From: a candidate division KSB1 bacterium
Lineage (GTDB): Bacteria; Zhuqueibacterota; Zhuqueibacteria; Zhuqueibacterales; Zhuqueibacteraceae
NCBI GenBank assembly: GCA_034506255.1
Contig: JAPDPX010000005.1
Coordinates: 124,001-188,000, forward strand
Length of the DNA: 64,000 nt
Direction: 5' to 3'
Shown: in pieces, positions 8,394 through 15,817 of the stretch
Position numbering within the stretch: the first letter of the stretch is position 1
Layout: each line of letters begins with the position of its first letter
Program-made: the position numbers and the translations under genes
Notes under the pieces: generated by a model
The model's database searches: none
What the model saw: only the letters and a program-made list of their open reading frames with translations
Told to the model about the DNA's origin: nothing

Positions 8394-9368
8394 TCAGAAC
8401 CTCACTTCCCGTCCCACTCCCACCAGTCCTCCCCAACCGCCTTCGTTGGCAGTCAGGCCGTGGGCCAGGGAAAATTCCAGTTCGCCATACCGGCTGCGCC
8501 AGCGGCCGCCGGCACGCAGCACGCCGCGCGCCTCAGTGCCCGCCGGAATGAGGTTGCGCGTGGTCAAATAACCATTGATCTCCGCCGCGATTTGCAGACG
8601 GGGGGAAATGTTGCAGCTCGCCGCCAGGCCATAGATGAGCACGTCGTTCTGTTCATCGGTTTCCAGCGGCGCCGTGAGAATCCCCAAGCCCGTTTCGGTC
8701 AACAGCGTGATGTGGTGGAATCTCTGCGCGAACAGAACAGCCAGAAAGACATCCGTGGTGTTGGTGCCAATGCCTTTTTTTTGAGTGGAATTGGGCAGGC
8801 GGGTTGCCACGCGCAGACCGAGGGCGGTGGTGTGTCCCGCGTTTTGCACCAGGCGCACGACGGTGGCCACGGAAAAATCGCCGGCATCGCGGATGGTGCC
8901 GCGGCGGGGAAAACCGGGTCTGGGCTGTGAGGCACGCTCGTCGATCGTGAGCTGCTGCCAGACGGCGCCGCGCACCTGCAGCACCACGCTCTCGGCCACG
9001 CCGGCATCAAGGCGAATTACACCCAGGCGCAGCAATCGGCCCCGCAGGCCGGAAAGCGGCGCGTGCCAATCCCGCCGCAGTTCATCGGCGAAACTCAGGT
9101 GCAAGCCCGCCGGTGCGTGCCAAAGGGTGTTGGTCTGCAGAAAAGAGGGCACGGTCAAACTCGCGGAGCGCTGCTTGTGATCAGCGCATGCCTCGGGCCC
9201 GGCGGGCGCGGCTGCCGGCGCGGCACTGGCAAACAACAGCACCAGTAAGACAACGGGATGAAAGCCGCGGCGATTGTCACGGCCATGCGCTGGCGCCGGC
9301 ATGCCGGCGGTTGCCGACCTTCCGCCGGCACGGCACGCCTGGCAGAAAGGGATTGCTGCCCGGGGCAT
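8394..9368 (-). CDS. putative outer-membrane beta-barrel protein
   Basis: About 324 residues. A signal peptide core (HPVVLLVLLFASAAPAAA) lies near residues 39-57, after an unusually long polar N-region. The mature part has alternating amphipathic strands typical of transporter-type barrels (for example VATVVRLVQNAGHTTALGLRVATR and LEFSLAHGLTANEGGWGGLVGVG) and ends in Phe (REVRF), the usual outer-membrane C-terminal signature. I do not recognise a specific family; DUF3187-like proteins are similar in style. The ATG at 9368 follows GAGAG at 5-bp spacing; a GTG two codons earlier and an internal ATG at 9302 are alternatives. It stands alone between R1 repeat DNA and ftsH. Confidence 0.7.
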   Translation of the reverse strand: MPRAAIPFCQACRAGGRSATAGMPAPAHGRDNRRGFHPVVLLVLLFASAAPAAAPAGPEACADHKQRSASLTVPSFLQTNTLWHAPAGLHLSFADELRRDWHAPLSGLRGRLLRLGVIRLDAGVAESVVLQVRGAVWQQLTIDERASQPRPGFPRRGTIRDAGDFSVATVVRLVQNAGHTTALGLRVATRLPNSTQKKGIGTNTTDVFLAVLFAQRFHHITLLTETGLGILTAPLETDEQNDVLIYGLAASCNISPRLQIAAEINGYLTTRNLIPAGTEARGVLRAGGRWRSRYGELEFSLAHGLTANEGGWGGLVGVGREVRF

Positions 9369-9535
9369 GATCACTCTCGCATAAATTTTTCACCGCCGGC
9401 CGAGCCGGGGCTTTCCGCACAATGGACGCTCTGAGGCGTTTGGGCGGCGGCCAGGCTGCCGCCGAAATCCTTGTAATAATCTTCGCAAGATCCCTGCGAA
9501 CGACAGCCAGGGGAAAACGCCCGCCACGCTGCCAT

Positions 9536-11470
9536 TCAGGCCGGTGGTTTGCCATTCTCTTGATTGCCGGCAGTGAGGGGCCCGGCAGCCGGCTTGTTCC
9601 TGCCCTGCAGCACCTCCTGCAGCTCTTCGCCTTCCACCATTTCCTTTTCGAGCAGCAGGGTGGCAAGACGTGCGAGCTGGCGGCGTTTGCGCCAGAGCAG
9701 ACGCTCGACTTCATGATAGGCCTTGTCGACAATGTTGCGCACCTCTTCGTCGATCTGGCCGGCGACCTTTTCGCTATAGGGTTTGCCGAAGGACTCGCCG
9801 CCGGGAAAAAGATGGCGCTTGTCATGGCCGTAGAACAGGGGTCCCAACCGGTGGCTCATGCCATATTCGGTGACCATGCTGCGCGCGATGGCGGTGGCGC
9901 GTTCGAGGTCATTTTGCGCACCGGTGGAAATTTCCTTGAAGACGATTTCTTCCGCCACCCGGCCGCCGAGCAACACCTTGAGCCGGCCCAGCAACTCCGT
10001 GCGGGTCATGAGATAGCGATCTTCCGTGGGAAGCTGGAGTGTGTGGCCAAGCGCCGCCACGCCGCGCGGAATGATGCTGACGCGATGCACCGGATCGACA
10101 CCTTCGACACTGGCAGCCACCAGGGCGTGACCGGCTTCGTGGTAGGCCACGATTTCCTTTTCGCGCTTGTTGAGCACACGGCTCTTCTTTTCCAGGCCGG
10201 CAAGGACGCGATCAATCGCTTCTTCGAGATCGTGCATGTCAATCTGGCGCTTGTTGGCGCGCGCCGCCAGCAGCGCCGCCTCGTTGATGACATTGGCGAG
10301 ATCCGCGCCCACGAAGCCGGGCGTGCGCGAGGCGATCACACGCAAGTCCACGTCCCGGGCGAGCCGGACTTTGTTGCCGTGCACGCGCAGGATGGCCTCC
10401 CGGCCGGCAAGGCTGGGCCGGTCCACCACGATTTGGCGGTCGAAGCGGCCGGGCCGCAGCAACGCCAGGTCCAAAATCTCCGGACGGTTGGTGGCGGCCA
10501 TGATGATCACGCGATTGTTGGCATCGAAGCCGTCCATCTCCACCAACAGTTGATTGAGCGTGTGTTCGCGCTCATCGTGGCTGTTGAACGGGCTGGCGCC
10601 GCGTGCCTTGCCGATGGCATCCAGTTCGTCGATGAAGATGATGGCGGCCTTGTGACGCTGCGCCTGCCGGAAGAGATCGCGCACGCGCGCTGCGCCCACC
10701 CCCACGAACAGTTCGACGAATTCCGAGCCGCTGAGCTGATAGAATGGCACGCCGGCCTCGCCCGCCACCGCGCGCGCCAGCAGGGTTTTGCCCGTGCCCG
10801 GCGGCCCGAGCAGCAGCACGCCTTTGGGAATGCGGCCGCCAAGCGCAATGAACTTGTCCGGCTGCCGCAAAAACTCCACGACCTCGCGCACTTCCTCCAC
10901 TGCCTCATCGATGCCGGCCACGTCTTTGAAAGTGACTTTGGTGTTGCCTTCGACATAGACCCTGGCCTTGTTTTGCCCGATCGTCATCACACCGCGCTGG
11001 GGGTTGAAGCGGCGCGAGAGCAGGCTCATCACGAAGAAAATGAGAATGAGAAACAGCAGGGTGGCGGCGAACATGAGCAGCATATCCTGCCACCAACTGT
11101 CGCCGGGCTTTCCGGCATAAACCACGCCCGCAGCCTCGAGCTCTTTGATCAGGTCCGGATCATCGATCGGTATCGTAACAAAGGCGGTTTCACCGGGCCG
11201 GGCGGCCTCCCGATGCAAGAATTTCACCAGGAAGCCGGGGGCTTCGGCCGCGGCAGTGGAATCGGCGCGCAGGAAACCGGTGATCCTGTCCGGCGCGATG
11301 GTGCAGCGGGTGATCTTTTTCTGTCGCAGCAGGCTTTTGAATTCACTGTAAGAGAGTTGTCGGGCAGCTGACCCGCCCGGAAGCTGCGGCAGGACAAAGG
11401 TGAGAAGCGCGGCCAGCGCCAGCAGCAAAAGCCACACGCGCGGTCGTGAACGGGTTTTCTTCGTTTCCAT
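9536..11470 (-). CDS. ftsH: ATP-dependent zinc metalloprotease FtsH
   Basis: 644 residues, the normal length. The N-terminal membrane segment (VWLLLLALAALLTFVLP), a periplasmic domain and a second membrane segment (LLMFAATLLFLILIFFVMSLL) are followed by the AAA+ module: Walker A GPPGTGKT near residue 218, Walker B IIFIDELDAI and the second region of homology ending in RPGRFDRQ. The M41 peptidase domain has HEAGH near residue 443 and the third zinc ligand Asp in TGAQNDLERA. The C-terminus is an acidic coil and a short Pro/Gly tail. FtsH degrades misassembled membrane proteins and short-lived regulators at the inner membrane. The ATG at 11470 follows GGAAGG. A TTGACT-17-TATCTT promoter lies at 11526-11554. 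The gene is complete and well conserved, with R1 repeat DNA upstream. Confidence 0.98.
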   Translation of the reverse strand: METKKTRSRPRVWLLLLALAALLTFVLPQLPGGSAARQLSYSEFKSLLRQKKITRCTIAPDRITGFLRADSTAAAEAPGFLVKFLHREAARPGETAFVTIPIDDPDLIKELEAAGVVYAGKPGDSWWQDMLLMFAATLLFLILIFFVMSLLSRRFNPQRGVMTIGQNKARVYVEGNTKVTFKDVAGIDEAVEEVREVVEFLRQPDKFIALGGRIPKGVLLLGPPGTGKTLLARAVAGEAGVPFYQLSGSEFVELFVGVGAARVRDLFRQAQRHKAAIIFIDELDAIGKARGASPFNSHDEREHTLNQLLVEMDGFDANNRVIIMAATNRPEILDLALLRPGRFDRQIVVDRPSLAGREAILRVHGNKVRLARDVDLRVIASRTPGFVGADLANVINEAALLAARANKRQIDMHDLEEAIDRVLAGLEKKSRVLNKREKEIVAYHEAGHALVAASVEGVDPVHRVSIIPRGVAALGHTLQLPTEDRYLMTRTELLGRLKVLLGGRVAEEIVFKEISTGAQNDLERATAIARSMVTEYGMSHRLGPLFYGHDKRHLFPGGESFGKPYSEKVAGQIDEEVRNIVDKAYHEVERLLWRKRRQLARLATLLLEKEMVEGEELQEVLQGRNKPAAGPLTAGNQENGKPPA

Positions 11471-11525
11471 AATTCCTTCCGTTGCTTGCGGCTGGGCGAA
11501 AATTGCATGCTTGGCAGTGGTGGTG

Positions 11526-11554
11526 AAGATATGCCCACAGCCGGGCAAAGTCAA
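11526..11554 (-). promoter_or_regulatory. sigma70-like promoter of ftsH
   Basis: TTGACT (11554-11549) and TATCTT (11531-11526) lie 17 bp apart on the minus strand, about 55 bp upstream of the ftsH start. The -35 is followed by TTGCC, as in the promoters at 328-355 and 28419-28447. Confidence 0.6.
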
Positions 11555-11692
11555 GCGCCATGCCATCATGCCTCGGTCACGTGTGGGGATGTGGCGCAGA
11601 CCTCCCACCTGCAGACAAGCAGACCTATGGCACCATTTTTTCACCTGAATGATTTCAGAACCGTGAAGCCCGCAATGAGCGCGAAGTTTGAA

Positions 11693-12130
11693 CCTGAATT
11701 TTGCATGCGGGCTTGCTGTTCCCTGGAATAAATGGCGTGCTCACAAAGCACCGTCAGCCCTTCCGTTCGAAGTCAAGCAGGGCTTTTTTTCGAAAGTGGA
11801 GAGCCCCCACTTGCGAAATTCGCCCGTTTGCCAAACGGCGTCACGGCTTCTCTCCCACGAAATGGCTTTTTCCGTGGGCTTTATGCTTTCGTGGGCGGAT
11901 TGTTTGTGTTTGATCCTGCCCCTGAGGGTTGCATCGCTGTGGGGCTGGCTGAATTTTACCTGCTGGTTTGCTGTTGTCCGGAAGAAAGGGCGTGTGAAGT
12001 GCATCTCCGCCGGAGTTGAGCGCACGTTTGCCGGCAAAATTTTTTATGCACCACCCCCTGGGCAGTTGAGCATCGCGATCAAATCGGCGTTTCTCGCAAA
12101 GGGGGTCAATCTGGGTGCAAGATTCAGGTT
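11693..12130 (+). repeat. R1 dispersed repeat, full-length copy C
   Basis: This is the best reference copy. Block a is at 11693-11800 (CGGGCTTGCTGTTCCCTGG ... TTCGAAGTCAAGCAGG), block b at 11810-11935 (AATTCGCCCGTTTGCC, CTCCCACGAAATGGC, TTTTCCGTGGG, CTTTCGTGGGCGGATTG) and block c at 11945-12130 (TTTGCTGTTGTCCGG, CCGGCAAAATTTTTTATGC, ATCGCGATCAAATCGGCG). No credible ribosome site or codon bias supports the open frames across it. Confidence 0.85.
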
Positions 12131-12211
12131 CGAAAAATTGGGCAGTGTTGGGCAAAGAGGCCGGCGCTGCCCTACACGCACGGAAGGCTTGCGCCACGCC
12201 GTACTTCCATC

Positions 12212-12239
12212 TTGACAAATTGCACAACATTCCTAAATT
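12212..12239 (+). promoter_or_regulatory. sigma70-like promoter of the secreted sorting-domain protein gene
   Basis: TTGACA (12212-12217) and TAAATT (12234-12239) are 16 bp apart, about 95 bp before the GTG at 12336. The site lies directly after the R1 repeat copy C. Confidence 0.5.
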
Positions 12240-12335
12240 GAGCTGCAAGTCGATTCCACGAGCCTTGATCCCCCCCTTGTGATCTGCAACGACAGGCTTC
12301 AGGATGGTGCTCAGCCCCAATCCCAGGAGGATGAT

Positions 12336-15167
12336 GTGCTTCCTTTGGGGAAGACGTCGCAGGGTTGGTTGCCAGGCATTCTCGTTTTGTTGAGCAGCGC
12401 GCTTGAACTATGGGGGCAGGCAGCAGGCAGCCACCTCACCTTTGGTGACCATCGCCGCTTCAAAACACCCGCCGGTGACACGGCACAACTGCTGCGCAGC
12501 GGCAACGGCGTGGTGGCGGTACAAGTCCGCGCCACCACCGACACCCTGCCCACCGGCCACATTGTGCATGCCGGCCTGTTCAATATCGGCACTGCGCAGG
12601 ATCAGCCGTTGCTGTTCGATTTCCCCGCGCCGCCGCAAACCTCCCATCTCAACCTCTGGCTGGATGGCGCGCTCTACAGCAATGATCCGCTGGTCACCGG
12701 CCTGCCCAATCTTCCCCTGGCACAAGCACCCCTCCTGCTGCCAGATGGCACGATTCAATGCGAATACCGTGTTGGCCAGTTTGCCCTCACCCAGCGCCTG
12801 CGGCCGGAACAATTCAGCGACACCACCGGTGCGATCTTCATGCAATACCTGCTCACCAATTACGACACGCAGGCACATCAGGCCGGTCTGCTGCTCGAGC
12901 TCGACACCAAAATCAACCAGAATGACGCCACGCCTTTTCTCACCAGCGCCGGCTACAGTCGCGCGGAAAAAGTCTTTGCCGGTGCCGCGGTGCCCGATTT
13001 CTATCTGGCGTTCGAATTCGGCCCGGATTCCAGCGGGCTGGTGGCGCAGGGCACGCTCGCGCGCGCGCATGCCACCCGCCCCGATTTCCTGGCCATCGGT
13101 GACTGGATCAACCTCAGCCAGGTGCAGTGGGATTACACCCCCGACACGCTGAATTTCAAAGACAGCGCTTTGTTGTTGCGCTGGGATCCGGTGCCCCTGG
13201 CGCCGGGTGAAACCCGCTCCCTCGCCACCTATTACGGCCTCGGTGATGTCCAGCGCGCACCCGGCGTTCTCTCCCTGAATCTCAACATGCCCGCGCGCCT
13301 CACATGCGTCAACGATTCCCTGGCGCCCAATCCCTTCAGCGTAAGCCTGCTGGTCAGCAATCGCGGTTTCTCCACCGCTCAACAGGTCGTGGCGGAGCTG
13401 GAGCTGCCCCCTGGCTTGTTGCTCGCGCCCGGCGAGTTCGCCCGCAAGAGCCTCACCCCCGACAGTCTGGCGCCGCAGGCGAGCGGCACCGTGGCGTGGT
13501 CGGTGAGGGCCCTGCCGGTGGCGGCCGACGTGAATTTGCGCGTGCGGGCAATGGTCACGGCACGGGGTGCCCCGGAGAACGCCGTGGAAACCACCCTTGC
13601 CCTTCCCTACTGCCGCGTGGCGGGCTTTGAAATGGTGATCTCACCGCGGCGGCGCGCGCTTCAGGCCGGCAGCCGTGCGGAATTTCAAGTGCTGGTGCAG
13701 CCGCTCGGCAGTTTTAATCAACCGGTGGCGCTGTCTTTATGGCCGGCCCTGCCGGGCGTGAGCGCACACTTCGAGCAGCCGGTGGTTTCACCGGGAAGTT
13801 TGACGACCCTGGTGTTGCAAACCGCGGCGAGCCTGCTGGCCGGCACCTATGATTTCATCATCACCGGCCGCGCCGGCAATCTCGCGGTGAGTGATACGAT
13901 TTCCCTGGAGGTTGCCGGAGTGTTGCTGGATCACGACCCTCCTTTCACCACCGGCCACAATCCCGGCCGCGGGGCGGTGAATGTGCTGCCCGAGGGCGCC
14001 CTCACCGTGGAGATTCACGACACCGGCGCGGGAGTGGACAGCGCCACGATTGTGCTGGCGGTGAATGATCGCCGCGTCACGCCGGTGATCTCCGGCAGCC
14101 CGCCAAACTACCTGGTGCGCTATCAGCCGCAAACGGCATGGCATTACAACGAGGAAGTCACGGTGAGCGTGCGTGCCGCAGATTTGGCCTCGCCACCCAA
14201 CCTCATGCCGGAGGAGCGCTATCGCTTCAGCATCGTGCGCGATGAGCAGCCGCCGTTTGTCAGCGACCGCCAGCCCGCCGCCGGTGCGCAGGAGGTGGCG
14301 GCCAACACCGCCATTTCTTTTCATCTGCGTGATGAGGCCAGCGGGGTCGCCGGCGAAAGCCTTGCGCTGTGGGTGAACGGCGCGGCGGTGGTGCCCGCGC
14401 TCAGCGGCGGCCCGCGCGATTATCTCGTGCAGTATCAACCCGCGGTGGCGTTTGCACCCGGCGAAAACGTGACCGTCAGAATCACGGCGCACGATCGCGC
14501 CCTGCCGCCCAATCACCTGGTGGAGGAATTCAGTTTCCGCGTGCGGCCTGCGGTTTATGATTTGATGGTGACCGTATTGCGGCCGCTCGGCGATTTGCGA
14601 CCCAACGCCGGCGCCCGGGTGGTGGGTGAAATTCGCAATCGCCGGGACGCCATTGCCGAACCTTTCCGCCTCGAGCTGCGCCGCGATGGCGAACTGGTGC
14701 AGGATACTTTGATCACCGCGATGGCCGGCGGCGCCACGCTCAGCAAAACCTTTGCGGTGAATTTCCGGCAAACCGGCAGTCAACGCCTGCTGCTGCGCGT
14801 CGATGCCGATGATCAAATCGCCGAGGAAGCCGAGGACAACAACAGTCAGGAGCTGGTGGTGGAGCTGTTGCCGGCGGAACCGGCGCCGGCATTTTCGGTG
14901 CGGCCCAACCCCTTCACCCCCAACCACGACGGTTACAATGATGCGGTGAAATTTTCCTATGCCGGCCTGGCGCTGGCACAGCCGGGGCTGCGCGTGTTCG
15001 ATACCGCGGGCCGAACCGTGCTGTCCGTCGATCGTTTGCCGGCGAATGAATTCCTCTGGGATGGCCGCGATGATCACGGCCGGCCACTGCCGCCCGGGGT
15101 TTATCTCTATTCTTTGCAGAATCACGGCCGCAATGTCAAGAACGGCTATGTCGTGCTGGCGCGCTGA
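12336..15167 (+). CDS. large secreted protein with Ig/CARDB-like domains and C-terminal sorting domain
   Basis: 943 residues. The GTG at 12336 is 5 bases after AGGAGG (12325-12330) and opens directly into a signal peptide (GWLPGILVLLSSALELWGQA), so I prefer it to the unsupported upstream ATG at 12279. Residues about 30-320 form an uncharacterised N-terminal domain. Then come several Ig-like modules, including two tandem repeats each containing a shared pattern (D-x-x-P-P-F-x-x-x-x-x-P near its start, then Y-x-V-x-Y-x-P), and a CARDB-like module. The C-terminal 85 residues (VRPNPFTPNHDGYND ... GVYLYSL ... GYVVLAR) are an FlgD-Ig/CHU_C-type domain, used by FCB bacteria for secretion and surface attachment. 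The role is likely extracellular or cell-surface; the ligand is unknown. The next gene, a PorP/SprF-OmpA protein, could be a partner. Confidence 0.8.
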   Translation: MLPLGKTSQGWLPGILVLLSSALELWGQAAGSHLTFGDHRRFKTPAGDTAQLLRSGNGVVAVQVRATTDTLPTGHIVHAGLFNIGTAQDQPLLFDFPAPPQTSHLNLWLDGALYSNDPLVTGLPNLPLAQAPLLLPDGTIQCEYRVGQFALTQRLRPEQFSDTTGAIFMQYLLTNYDTQAHQAGLLLELDTKINQNDATPFLTSAGYSRAEKVFAGAAVPDFYLAFEFGPDSSGLVAQGTLARAHATRPDFLAIGDWINLSQVQWDYTPDTLNFKDSALLLRWDPVPLAPGETRSLATYYGLGDVQRAPGVLSLNLNMPARLTCVNDSLAPNPFSVSLLVSNRGFSTAQQVVAELELPPGLLLAPGEFARKSLTPDSLAPQASGTVAWSVRALPVAADVNLRVRAMVTARGAPENAVETTLALPYCRVAGFEMVISPRRRALQAGSRAEFQVLVQPLGSFNQPVALSLWPALPGVSAHFEQPVVSPGSLTTLVLQTAASLLAGTYDFIITGRAGNLAVSDTISLEVAGVLLDHDPPFTTGHNPGRGAVNVLPEGALTVEIHDTGAGVDSATIVLAVNDRRVTPVISGSPPNYLVRYQPQTAWHYNEEVTVSVRAADLASPPNLMPEERYRFSIVRDEQPPFVSDRQPAAGAQEVAANTAISFHLRDEASGVAGESLALWVNGAAVVPALSGGPRDYLVQYQPAVAFAPGENVTVRITAHDRALPPNHLVEEFSFRVRPAVYDLMVTVLRPLGDLRPNAGARVVGEIRNRRDAIAEPFRLELRRDGELVQDTLITAMAGGATLSKTFAVNFRQTGSQRLLLRVDADDQIAEEAEDNNSQELVVELLPAEPAPAFSVRPNPFTPNHDGYNDAVKFSYAGLALAQPGLRVFDTAGRTVLSVDRLPANEFLWDGRDDHGRPLPPGVYLYSLQNHGRNVKNGYVVLAR

Positions 15168-15817
15168 AGGGAAACCGGCGACACCGCGGTCGGGGTTGGC
15201 GCAGCGCGGACCTCCTGTCTGCCTGCACGCTGGCAGCCCAAGGCTGCCAGCTTTTTCGGGCCGATATCATCCCAAAGCCCAAACCCGCAAGGACGCGAAA
15301 CCGCAGAGGTTTCACCAAGAATCACCGTTCCGCCACGGTTTGACCGTGGCTTGATCTTGCGATTCTGCGGATGCTTTCAGCAGGAATGCCACGGCCAAGC
15401 CATGGCAGATTTAAAAAAGGGGGGTGAGCGAAGATTTTTTAACCAGGCAACTCACCACGAGCATGCGGGAAAATCTCTGGTGGCTTGTATGATTTTTGTG
15501 GTGCGGAGGCTTGTTGTTTGAAAAGTGGGCCTGCGATTGGAATCGCAGACTCAAAGCCGGCTTGTCACCCCATTGGTGGGCAGCCGCTTTCAGGCGGTTC
15601 CAGCTTTTGCCTGGGAATTTATTCTCAGGCCGCGTCATTCTCATGGCATACCCTATGGCGTCCTCCGGTATTGTGCATGTGGGAGAATGCTCCTGCCAGG
15701 ACCCGGCCGTCGCAGCAAAGCCCCGGCGTTTTGGTGATATGTGAGCTTTGGAAGCCCCGAAACAACCGAGCTTGTGACGTTTTCCGACAGACACCACGAC
15801 CTTTTCCCGGCATAAGA
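15168..15817 (+). repeat. intergenic region with R4, R5 and R2 palindromic repeats
   Basis: 650 bp without a gene. It holds an R4 copy (about 15190-15250; GGACCTCCTGTCTGCC, CTGGCAGCC), an R5-like fragment (about 15287-15315; CGCAAGGACGCGAAACCGC) and R2 palindromes (15532-15552, GCCTGCGATTGGAATCGCAG; and 15611-15632, GCCTGGGAATTTATTCTCAGG). Close relatives of the R2 palindromes lie at 39.8-39.95 kb. I found no convincing promoter for the gene at 15818. Confidence 0.6.

Noticed and set aside
7495..8930. Overlapping plus-strand frames between the LiaF operon and the gene at 8394
   Set aside because: They run through R1 repeat copies that lie on both strands, and the matching frames are broken in other copies.
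9422..11371. A long plus-strand open frame (649 codons) antisense to ftsH
   Set aside because: It has no ribosome site or family signal, and it mirrors a perfectly conserved ftsH; long antisense frames are common in GC-rich DNA.
11688..12215. A plus-strand frame of 175 codons in R1 copy C
   Set aside because: The same DNA in other copies does not keep this frame, so it is repeat, not gene.
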